A DNA stretch of 41,832 nt from Panacagrimonas sp052387695. Lineage in GTDB: Bacteria > Pseudomonadota > Gammaproteobacteria > Nevskiales > Nevskiaceae. The notes under the pieces are model-generated. The model ran no database searches. It saw only the letters and a program-made list of their open reading frames with translations, and was not told where the DNA came from. This document shows, in pieces, positions 26,749 through 33,723 of the stretch (its first letter is position 1; every line of letters starts with the position of its first letter). The DNA lies in contig JBQTIX010000014.1 in assembly GCA_052387695.1 (NCBI GenBank), positions 1 to 41,832 of the forward strand, written 5' to 3'. The position numbers were made by a program, and so were the translations under genes.

Positions 26749-26932
26749 CATCGAAGCACGCGGAACTCGCCAGAGCCAGCTCGGCGGCACCTTCTCAAAG
26801 GCATCGATAGGTGGAAGATCGAATTGGAACAATGGCTTGAAAGGCCATAAAACGAATCGGATCCGCAAGTCTCCTCCAGTCCCGGCTCATCCGGGACCGC
26901 ACTAAGGCCGCCGCAAGGCGGCCTCTTTTTTT
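26749..26932 (+). ncRNA. Candidate small RNA divergent from the LysR gene
   Basis: A weak promoter-like pair on the plus strand, TTGATG (26714-26719) and CAGAAT (26737-26742) with 17 bases between, would start a transcript near 26749. It would end at the strong terminator at 26906-26932, giving about 184 nt. A second hairpin, GTCCCGG-CTCAT-CCGGGAC, lies just before the terminator at about 26878-26896. The arrangement recalls GcvB, divergent from gcvA in enterobacteria, but no GcvB-like GU-rich seed was seen. A short peptide gene is the alternative. Confidence 0.3.
26906..26932 (+). terminator. Strong intrinsic terminator without an upstream gene
   Basis: GGCCGCC-GCAA-GGCGGCC (26906-26923) is a perfect 7-bp stem with a tetraloop, followed by TCTTTTTTT. 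It is directional for plus-strand transcription. No annotated plus-strand gene ends here. Confidence 0.85.
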
Positions 26933-27032
26933 GTGCGGTGAGAACTGGAAACGGCCGTTGCAAGCCGACAGGTTAGAGAGAATATTCCAAATTGCTCGGT
27001 CCTTATGCCGTCAGCAGGCGGGGAGAGGCAAC

Positions 27033-28091
27033 TCAGAGCCGGGTCTCCGACCACTGGCTGACGATTTTCCAGGTGCCCGCCGGATCCAGCCGAACCACCA
27101 GGTGGAACTTTCCACGCCGTTGCGTCGTATCCCCCCGCATTCCACCAATCTTCACTCCACCCTTGGCGTCCGGCACGAAGCTCAGATCAGAAAACGTCAT
27201 TGCGGTATCGGACGTCGTCTTTCCCCAATAGTCAAGAACCTCGGCTCGGTATTCGTCCAGGGTCAATTTCGCGATGTCGACCGCACCCGAGGCGGAGTCA
27301 TAGGGGTGGGTGATCTGCGCGTCCAGGGCATAAAGATCCAGCAGCGCCGGATCGCGTGCCCTGGCCAGCCCCGAGTACCGATCGAACATCTGCTTGACGC
27401 CAGCGATATCGACCGTGACCTCACCCGGCAGCAGCGTTCCGGGCGCCGGGCAATCGCTCTGGAACCAGACGGTGCCGAGCTTCAGCTCCTGGAATCGACG
27501 GATATCGCGGTCGAAGGTCGAGCAGACCGCCGCGCGCTGCTTGCGCAGGTCGGCAACGCTGTTCAGATTGTCCGACAGGGATTTTTCGAACTCCGCAATC
27601 TGTGCAGGATTCCGCGGGGTCGCCCCTTCCCCATGATCGGTAGCGGTCTTGCGCAGACTCACAAGCAGGTCTTCAATCCGCCCGCCCGCCTTCTCGGCCA
27701 GCCGCAGGCTGTTATCGAGGGTCAGCAGGCGATCGTCGCGCAAGGCCGCCAACTCTTCGGGCTTCGAATAAGAGGCCAGCAGGGCGCGATCGTATGCCGC
27801 CTGTTGATCGGCCTCACGTTGCGTGCGCGCGGCTTGTTTCCGGGCACGGGCCTGTGCCGCGCGTTGCTCTGGCGTCCGCTCGGCGGGAATGACGCCGACG
27901 ACTCTGCCAGTACTGTCATGCACTTTCTTTTCGGTGTTGGCGTATCGGGGCGGGATGGAATCGCCGCAGGCCCTGCGACCCGAGACCTCGGTCCAGCACA
28001 CCAGCTTCCGGCCGGCGGCGTCTTTCTCCGCCGGAAACACGCCCGCGCTCCAGGCGACCGCAAGCAGCGGCAGCAGGATGAATCGACCCAT
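27033..28091 (-). CDS. Secreted hypothetical protein with a SnoaL/NTF2-like C-terminal region
   Basis: A 352-residue exported protein: signal peptide MGRFILLPLLAVAWSAGVFPA, then a short Cys-containing segment (KLVCWTEVSGRRACGDSIPPR) reminiscent of the DUF4124 'xYKWxDxxGxxxYGDxPP' module. A charged helical stretch with likely coiled coil (about 75-185) follows. The C-terminal ~90 residues (VDIAKLTLDEYRAEVLDYWGKT...GTWKIVSQWSETRL) end in the strand pattern of SnoaL-like proteins. The ATG at 28091 has GGAAGGA 9 bases upstream; an in-frame ATG at 28112 is possible. It follows pyrE by 55 bp on the same strand. The function is unknown. Confidence 0.75.
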   Translation of the reverse strand: MGRFILLPLLAVAWSAGVFPAEKDAAGRKLVCWTEVSGRRACGDSIPPRYANTEKKVHDSTGRVVGVIPAERTPEQRAAQARARKQAARTQREADQQAAYDRALLASYSKPEELAALRDDRLLTLDNSLRLAEKAGGRIEDLLVSLRKTATDHGEGATPRNPAQIAEFEKSLSDNLNSVADLRKQRAAVCSTFDRDIRRFQELKLGTVWFQSDCPAPGTLLPGEVTVDIAGVKQMFDRYSGLARARDPALLDLYALDAQITHPYDSASGAVDIAKLTLDEYRAEVLDYWGKTTSDTAMTFSDLSFVPDAKGGVKIGGMRGDTTQRRGKFHLVVRLDPAGTWKIVSQWSETRL

Positions 28092-28146
28092 CTGTTTGCA
28101 TCCTTCCAGCATCGTGTTCCCTGATCGCCCCCGTTCAAGGTACTTC

Positions 28147-28803
28147 TCAGTTTAGTCCGTTACTCAGTCCGTATCGGGCCTGATACTCCCGGATCGCGGC
28201 CAGCGCCGCCGCGTGCTCGGGAACACCTTCCATCCAGCTCATCAGCTCATCGACGGTGACCAGCGGAATCACGCGAATGCCGCTTTCCACCTCGATCTCC
28301 TCCACCGCAGACCGCCCGCCCGGACCCACCTCGCAGCGATCCAGGGCGATCAGCGCGGCGACCGGATTGGCCCCGGCCGTGCGCAACAGCGTGATCGCTT
28401 CGCGCAAAGCCGTTCCGGCCGTCAGCACGTCGTCGACGATCACCACGCGACCGCGCGGCGCCGCACCCACCAGCACTCCACCCTCGCCATGATCCTTCGC
28501 TTCCTTGCGGTTGTATGCCCAGTGCCTATCGATACCAGCTTCGGCCAGCGCGCTGGCCAATCCTGCGACCAGCGGTATGCCCTTGTAGGCCGGACCGAAC
28601 AGCATGTCGAAATCCAGGTCCGAGCCGCGCAGCGCGCCCGCATAGGCGAGCGACAGTCTGCGCAGCGATGCGCCCGTGCTGATGCGGCCCAGATTGAAGA
28701 AATACGGACTGACGCGGCCGGATTTCAGGGTGAAGGAGCCGAAGCGCAAGACCTCGTGGGCGATCGCGAGTTCGATGAAATCTTTCTGGTGTGGAAGCAG
28801 CAT
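28147..28803 (-). CDS. pyrE: Orotate phosphoribosyltransferase
   Basis: A 218-residue enzyme converting orotate and PRPP to OMP in pyrimidine synthesis. It has the N-terminal FGSFTLKSGRVSPYFFNLG segment, AYNRKEAKDHGEGG (catalytic loop) and the PRPP-binding motif RVVIVDDVLTAGTA (119-132). The length matches E. coli PyrE (213). The ATG at 28803 is preferred over an upstream start because homologues begin near MLLPHQKDFI. It is divergent from dacB. Confidence 0.96.
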   Translation of the reverse strand: MLLPHQKDFIELAIAHEVLRFGSFTLKSGRVSPYFFNLGRISTGASLRRLSLAYAGALRGSDLDFDMLFGPAYKGIPLVAGLASALAEAGIDRHWAYNRKEAKDHGEGGVLVGAAPRGRVVIVDDVLTAGTALREAITLLRTAGANPVAALIALDRCEVGPGGRSAVEEIEVESGIRVIPLVTVDELMSWMEGVPEHAAALAAIREYQARYGLSNGLN

Positions 28804-28898
28804 GGGCTCGGCCTGAGGGCATCGGGGCACCCCATGATAAAGCTGCGGGAACGGGCGCCTGCAGAAGGAAACAAGTCAGTGCAGTCGGCGCGCCCTCA

Positions 28899-28904
28899 TA
28901 CAAT
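28899..28904 (+). promoter_or_regulatory. Possible -10 element of dacB
   Basis: TACAAT lies 30 bp before the dacB start in the 130-bp divergent region with pyrE. No good -35 sequence is visible at 16-18 bp upstream, so the call is weak. Confidence 0.25.
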
Positions 28905-28933
28905 GCGCGCCCACATCCTGCTGGAGACATCGA

Positions 28934-30397
28934 TTGTCGATTTCGTGGAACGCGCCGCACCGCGGTGTTTTTGTCGTCGCCGCCCTGATGGGCCTGGTTC
29001 CCGGATTCGCAAACGCCGAATGGAAATCCCTTGAGGTCTTGCACAATGGCGGCGCAAGGGTGAGCGCCTCGGTCATGGACCTGGAGACCGGCAAGACCCT
29101 CCAGACGCTCGCCGCTGAAACCCGTCTGAGTCCGGCGTCGGTGACCAAACTGGTCGTCGCTGCGGCAACTCTGCAAACCTGGCCTGCGGACAAGACCTTT
29201 GTGACGCGTGTGCTCGGCTCGGGCCCCGTTCGGGACGGGCGACTGGAGGGGAGTCTGATTCTGCATGGAGATGGCGACGCCACCTTCGATCACCGGGATC
29301 TCTGGGCCCTCGCGGGACAGCTTCGCAGCAGCGCCGGCATCTCGGAAATCAGCGGGGGACTGATCGTGAGCCCCGCTTTCGGGCCGCTCGGCTGCGACAA
29401 CGTCGATCGCTGCGACGCGCTGACGAGCAGCGACACGGCTTACAACGTGCCGCTAGCCTCGCTGGGTGTGGATTACGGCACCTGGTGTATCGAGGTCGAA
29501 CCCACAGCGGTCGGTCAGCCGGCCAGGCTACGCCCCTGCGGCGCCGCATCGTTTCCGATCGAACTACAGGGCAGCATCGCGACCGTAGCGGCCACGGCCA
29601 AGGAAAATTTCTGGGTAGCGCGGACCACGCGGGAGGGTCGCGACGCATTGAGCGTCGGTGGAAAGATCGCCATGGGTCCGACGCAGGAGGTGTATCGCGC
29701 CATGTCCGACCCCGCGATGGGCGCCGGGCTTCTGCTGCGCCAGATGCTGGTGGAACTGGGCGTTCGCGTGGCCGGCGGCGTCACGGTGGAGCATGGTCCT
29801 CCCGGCGAGGGTACGCGTCTGCTGGCGCGTACCGAAGGTCTGGCCCTGCGCGAACAGCTCGGCCGCATGTTGCGCTACTCCAACAACTACATCGCCGACC
29901 TTCTCACCCTGGATCTGGCCGCCGCAACCGGCACCCACCCGCCGACCCAGCTGGGCGAAGCATCCACCGCGCTGGTCGCGCACCTGGCGCGTAGCGGCGC
30001 GCCCTCCGGCAGTGCGGCGAAGCTCTACAGCGGTAGCGGCCTTACACCGGAGAACGAGCTTTCCGCGGCCGATCTGGTCGCCATGCTCAGCGCGCAATAC
30101 CGTGATACCCGCACCTTCCCGGTTTTTTACGGCAGCCTGGTGGTTCCGCGCCAAGCCCCGTTCGCGTTTCTCCGCGGCGGCAGCGCGGCCTGGCAGGACC
30201 GGGTCGCGCTCAAGACCGGAACCCTGAACGACCCGGTTTCGGTGTGTGCCGTGGCCGGGTATCTGCGCAAGAAGGGTGGCGGCTTCATGGCCTTTGCGAT
30301 CCTCGTCAACGGTGGCCCCAAGCAGAAGCGCGTGCCGCTGCACAAGTCGATGGAAGCGATCCGTGCCGACATCGAGGACCTTCTGAAGAGCTACTGA
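28934..30397 (+). CDS. dacB: D-alanyl-D-alanine carboxypeptidase/endopeptidase, PBP4 type
   Basis: A 487-residue class C penicillin-binding protein acting on peptidoglycan cross-links in the periplasm. It has a signal peptide (VFVVAALMGLVPGFANA) and the three active-site motifs: SVTK (69-72), SNN (about 315-317, YSNNY) and KTG (about 427-429, LKTGTL). The large insertion between the first two motifs is typical of PBP4 (E. coli DacB 477). The start is TTG at 28934 with GGAG 7 bases upstream. It converges on ruvX with only 3 bp between the stops and no visible terminator. Confidence 0.93.
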   Translation: MSISWNAPHRGVFVVAALMGLVPGFANAEWKSLEVLHNGGARVSASVMDLETGKTLQTLAAETRLSPASVTKLVVAAATLQTWPADKTFVTRVLGSGPVRDGRLEGSLILHGDGDATFDHRDLWALAGQLRSSAGISEISGGLIVSPAFGPLGCDNVDRCDALTSSDTAYNVPLASLGVDYGTWCIEVEPTAVGQPARLRPCGAASFPIELQGSIATVAATAKENFWVARTTREGRDALSVGGKIAMGPTQEVYRAMSDPAMGAGLLLRQMLVELGVRVAGGVTVEHGPPGEGTRLLARTEGLALREQLGRMLRYSNNYIADLLTLDLAAATGTHPPTQLGEASTALVAHLARSGAPSGSAAKLYSGSGLTPENELSAADLVAMLSAQYRDTRTFPVFYGSLVVPRQAPFAFLRGGSAAWQDRVALKTGTLNDPVSVCAVAGYLRKKGGGFMAFAILVNGGPKQKRVPLHKSMEAIRADIEDLLKSY

Positions 30398-30400
30398 ACC

Positions 30401-30823
30401 TCAGGGGTGTTCCGACAGCCATTGTTCGAGCACCACGCGCGCGGCCTCGCCATCGCGATCGCCCTTGCGCACCCGGCGCGTCATGCGCCCGCTGGCGCGG
30501 GCATCGCGCAGCGCATCGTCTGCGGCGCGCGAGGAATAGCGCTCGTCCGCCAGATGCACCGGGAGTCCGCTTCGCTGGCCCAGGTCGATCGCAAACCGCC
30601 GTGCGGCGGTCGTAATGGCTTGTTCCGAACCGTCCTCGTCCAGCGGCAGACCCACGATGACGGCGTCGGGCCGCCATTCGGCAATGCATCGAAGGACCTG
30701 CTGCCAGTTGATCGCGTCGCCGACGGGCAGGGTTGGAAGGGGCCGTGCGGTGCCGGTAACGGTGTCGCCCACGGCGAGTCCGATACGTTTGCGGCCGAAA
30801 TCGAAGGAGAGGTAAACGGGCAA
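30401..30823 (-). CDS. ruvX: Putative pre-16S rRNA nuclease / Holliday-junction-resolvase-like YqgF
   Basis: A 140-residue YqgF/RuvX protein with the RNase H-like fold. It has the first acidic residue in LSFDFGRKRIGLAVGD (Asp8), then VIVGLPLDEDG and LADERYSSRAAD. The family processes the 5' end of 16S rRNA. The start appears to be TTG, with no in-frame ATG nearby upstream. It follows yqgE by 30 bp; the yqgE-ruvX order is conserved in many gammaproteobacteria. Confidence 0.93.
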   Translation of the reverse strand: MPVYLSFDFGRKRIGLAVGDTVTGTARPLPTLPVGDAINWQQVLRCIAEWRPDAVIVGLPLDEDGSEQAITTAARRFAIDLGQRSGLPVHLADERYSSRAADDALRDARASGRMTRRVRKGDRDGEAARVVLEQWLSEHP

Positions 30824-30853
30824 TGGATATGCCCAACGGACAGGGGCAAGCGC

Positions 30854-31558
30854 TCAGGCGTGGCCTGAGCCCGAACTGAGCTGCGTCACTTCCAGTCCAA
30901 GCAGACGGGTCGCCGACTGCCACCGCGTCCGCGCAGGGACGGTGAACAGGATGCCGGTGTCAACCGGCGTGTTGAGCCAGGAGTTGTGCAGCAGCTCGCT
31001 CTCCAACTGGCCCGCGCCCCAGCCGGCGTAGCCCAGCATGATCAGGAATTCCTTCGGGCCGCGCCCTTCGCCGATGGCCGTCAGCACGTCGCGCGAGGTG
31101 GTGATGAACAACTCGTCGCCAATCGGCATGCACGATTCCCAGCCCGCCGGAGCGCCATGCACCACGAACCCACGCTCGGGCTGTACCGGTCCACCCCAGA
31201 ACACCACGTGATCCTGCGCGTCGAACGCGTCATGCTTGACGCCCATCTGGTCGAGCATCGCGGTCAGGGTCAGATCGGTCGGCCGGTTGACCACCAGCCC
31301 GATCGCACCCTTGTCGTTGTGTTCGCATAGCAGCGACACAGTGCGGCTGAAATTCTCGTCCTCCAGACCCGGCATCGCGACCAGGAACTGGTTCTTGAGC
31401 GAAGGGGTCTGCCCGTCCATCAGGGTGTCGGCGCGCAGTTGCGCCTCCGCCTTGTCGATATCGCCGCCGCTGGCTTGCAGTGCGCGCCGGCATTGCGCCA
31501 GACCGGCCCCGGTCAGTTCGTGAAGCCGCTTGACGAGGCTGGAAGTGGTTTGGCCCAT
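30854..31558 (-). CDS. YqgE/AlgH family protein with an N-terminal EF-Ts UBA-like domain
   Basis: A 234-residue protein. Residues ~55-234 are a complete YqgE/AlgH (UPF0301) domain: NQFLVAMPGLED, GAIGLVVNRPTDLTL, VVFWGGPVQPERGFVVH, LGYAGWGAGQLE, ending SGHA. The family normally starts near its FLIAMP segment and is about 185 residues long. Here residues 6-45 (LVKRLHELTGAGLAQCRRAL, then ASGGDIDKAEAQLR) match the N-terminal UBA-like domain of elongation factor Ts, including its TGAG...C..AL and GDI.KA signatures, the part of EF-Ts that contacts EF-Tu. Both parts are in one frame from the ATG at 31558. An internal ATG (31420) could give YqgE alone, but neither start has a strong ribosome site. 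The function of YqgE itself is unclear. Confidence 0.88.
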   Translation of the reverse strand: MGQTTSSLVKRLHELTGAGLAQCRRALQASGGDIDKAEAQLRADTLMDGQTPSLKNQFLVAMPGLEDENFSRTVSLLCEHNDKGAIGLVVNRPTDLTLTAMLDQMGVKHDAFDAQDHVVFWGGPVQPERGFVVHGAPAGWESCMPIGDELFITTSRDVLTAIGEGRGPKEFLIMLGYAGWGAGQLESELLHNSWLNTPVDTGILFTVPARTRWQSATRLLGLEVTQLSSGSGHA

Positions 31559-31645
31559 GACCGCAGTATCCAGCGCCGACCGGGTTCAGGCAAGGCGCAG
31601 CAACCGGCAGTGAAAGGGCCTCGTGCAGGCACCTGAAACGCCGGA

Positions 31646-32446
31646 TCAGGACGGCAGCGGATGCGCATCCAACCATTTGCCCACCCCCGGCGCAGCATGG
31701 GCGAGGCGCACGGCGAAGTGCTCATAGAGCCGGACATCGTCCGCATTGAGTTCGAGAATGCGTGCGCGCAACGCTTCGAGATTGCCGATCTCGTTCTCCT
31801 GCCGCGCAACCGTCCTGTTGGCGTGGATCGCCGGCACCGTGTCTTCCCCCAGCAGCCTGAACAGGATGCGGCAGGACAGCGCGTACTGCTCCAGGGTGCC
31901 GACCAGGGCGAAGCGTTGTTCGAGGTGGTCGATCGTCTCGTCCAGCGTGGCTTTCGGATTGCGGCGCAGGAAGCGGAACATCTTGTTCTGCGACACCGGA
32001 TCGGCGATGTAGTCCTCGAAACCCGGATGTCGCTCGACGGCCTGATCCTGTCGCGGATGCGCCGACGTCCGCATGTAGCGAAAATCGGATACGACCCTCG
32101 CCAGCGGTTCGCGCAGAAGGGTCACGAGTCGCGTACGGCCCTGCGCCCTGACGATGCGATTGACCTGGGGCCCGCGCAGATGCCCGGAGACGAAACGGCA
32201 CGGCATCCGCGGCAGCCCGTCGATAAAGGCGGCGAGCGATTCTTCCATCGTCTCGCGCGTCGGACGCGGGTCGGCGTAATCGGCGTGGACGTTACCGGCC
32301 GGTTGCAGACGCTTGCCGAACTCCTGGCTGAAGGACGAGCCGGCCGTTTTCGGGACGTGCTGGAACACCCACAGCGTGCCCGGCGCGTCGGCGTTGCGCG
32401 TAAAGAAATAGGCGGTCCGGCCGGACAACAGATCGATCCACGACAT
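31646..32446 (-). CDS. Sulfotransferase family protein
   Basis: A 266-residue PAPS-dependent sulfotransferase-like protein. The 5'-phosphosulfate loop is PKTAGSS (32-38, in FQHVPKTAGSSF) and the 3'-phosphate motif is LREPLARVVSDF (about 111-122), as in carbohydrate (Sulfotransfer_2) enzymes. The ATG at 32446 lies 2 bp after the stop of the glycosyltransferase upstream, so it is the last gene of a three-gene cassette. The context suggests sulfation of a sugar in a surface glycan. No PAPS-synthesis genes are in the window. Confidence 0.85.
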   Translation of the reverse strand: MSWIDLLSGRTAYFFTRNADAPGTLWVFQHVPKTAGSSFSQEFGKRLQPAGNVHADYADPRPTRETMEESLAAFIDGLPRMPCRFVSGHLRGPQVNRIVRAQGRTRLVTLLREPLARVVSDFRYMRTSAHPRQDQAVERHPGFEDYIADPVSQNKMFRFLRRNPKATLDETIDHLEQRFALVGTLEQYALSCRILFRLLGEDTVPAIHANRTVARQENEIGNLEALRARILELNADDVRLYEHFAVRLAHAAPGVGKWLDAHPLPS

Positions 32447-32448
32447 GG

Positions 32449-33723
32449 TCAGCCTGGAACCGTCGGTTGAGCGGATGCAGCGATCAGACGCTCGTAATGC
32501 TCGACATGGGCCCGCGCGCTGTCCTCGGTGGACGGTGGTGCAACGATGTTGCGAGCCAGGCGATTCCACAGGCCCGGTGTCGTTGCAGCCTGCTCGATGC
32601 TGCGCGCCAGGTCGGCCGCATTGCGCGCTCGGAAATGCAGGCCGGTGTGGTCGTGCAGCACCTTCTCGGCCATGCCACCGATGTCCGCGCAAATCACCGG
32701 CCGGCCGTGCAGAAAAGCCTCCTGGATCACCATCGGAGAGTTCTCCCACCAGATCGACGGCACCACCACCCAGTCCACCTTTCCGATCAGCCGCGCCTGG
32801 TCTTCCGGGGCGTACGGGCCGAACAGTTTCAGGCAACGCCCGGCTTTGAGGATCTGCTCGTCCAGGCGCGCGCGCGCTTCCAGCGACAGGGCATCGTTGG
32901 CGCCGCCATGGATTTCCACCCGGATCTGCTTCCGGATCCTGAGCGGCAGCAGGGCGATGGCGTCGAGCAGCACGTCCACGCCCTTGTAGGGCGTGATCTG
33001 ACCAAAGAACGCGAAGCGCGTTCGCGGCGCCTCGCTGTCGGTGGCATCTGCCGCGACGGTCGGAGGGGGTTGGTTCTGGCCGTTTTCGAGCACCACGACA
33101 TGGTCCGGCCGCAGGCCCCAGGCGAGATAACGCTCGCGCAGGAAATGACTCGGCGCCACAAACAGGTCCACCTCGCCGAAGAAGGACTGGATGAAATGCC
33201 GGCGCAGGAAATAGTCGTCCGGGCTGCGGTCGGGCATGCAGGCGTGGCACAGCGCCGGACTGCCACGGGTGCAGAGCTGGCCGCTGGTTTTCACCATCTG
33301 GCCATTCTGCCGGCAGATCGCCAGGTACTCGTGCAAGGTCATCACCACCGGCACGTTTGGATCATGCCGCTTCACCGCGCGGATCAGTTCCAGCCCCACT
33401 TGCCAGTAGTGATGGAAATGCACCGCGTCCGGACGCAGGCTTTCCAGCAGCCGGCCAAATTCGCGCAGCAGCGATCCGTCGTCGCGCGCCGAAAAGAAAA
33501 AATGATCGGTGCCACCGTCGAACAACAACTCGTTCTCGTCCGCATGTGCGACGAACGGATAGGCACTGCGCTTGAGACCCGCCACACCGTGGCGCGCCAG
33601 CAGTACCGCATCCCAGTGCGGGAGCCGCCGCAGGCCGCGGAAGAGGCCGTGCGCGGCAAGTTCGGCGCCGCCCTTGGAGAAGTCCGGGTGCGCGTGGCTG
33701 ATCATCAGGACCCGGCGCTTCAT
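32449..33723 (-). CDS. Glycosyltransferase family 4 protein
   Basis: A 424-residue GT-B-fold retaining glycosyltransferase. The N-terminal domain has the acceptor-side GGAELAAHGLFRGL motif and a Cys-rich insertion (CRQNGQMVKTSGQLCTRGSPALCHAC) seen in some GT4 enzymes. The C-terminal nucleotide-sugar domain has FFGQITPYKGVDVLLDA and the E-x7-E-like IQEAFLHGRPVICADIGGMAE. The ATG at 33723 overlaps the GT2 gene by 4 bases. Donor and acceptor are unknown. Confidence 0.9.
   Translation of the reverse strand: MKRRVLMISHAHPDFSKGGAELAAHGLFRGLRRLPHWDAVLLARHGVAGLKRSAYPFVAHADENELLFDGGTDHFFFSARDDGSLLREFGRLLESLRPDAVHFHHYWQVGLELIRAVKRHDPNVPVVMTLHEYLAICRQNGQMVKTSGQLCTRGSPALCHACMPDRSPDDYFLRRHFIQSFFGEVDLFVAPSHFLRERYLAWGLRPDHVVVLENGQNQPPPTVAADATDSEAPRTRFAFFGQITPYKGVDVLLDAIALLPLRIRKQIRVEIHGGANDALSLEARARLDEQILKAGRCLKLFGPYAPEDQARLIGKVDWVVVPSIWWENSPMVIQEAFLHGRPVICADIGGMAEKVLHDHTGLHFRARNAADLARSIEQAATTPGLWNRLARNIVAPPSTEDSARAHVEHYERLIAASAQPTVPG

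Larger units (their letters stand above)
26669..27032. other. AT-richer intergenic region upstream of the LysR gene
   Basis: This 364-bp stretch is poorer in GC than its surroundings. It contains possible divergent promoters, a possible small transcript and a clear intrinsic terminator that points rightward and serves no annotated gene. A 63-codon frame at 26714-26905 ends at the terminator but has no recognisable features. Confidence 0.6.

Noticed and set aside
26714..26905. 63-codon frame ending at the intrinsic terminator
   Set aside because: No ribosome site or recognisable sequence; kept only as an alternative explanation of the candidate small RNA.
26749..26932. Region tested as GcvB, 6S, tmRNA or SRP RNA
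   Set aside because: The GU-rich GcvB seed, the 6S bubble sequence, the tRNA-like tmRNA ends and the SRP tetraloop segment are not recognisable.
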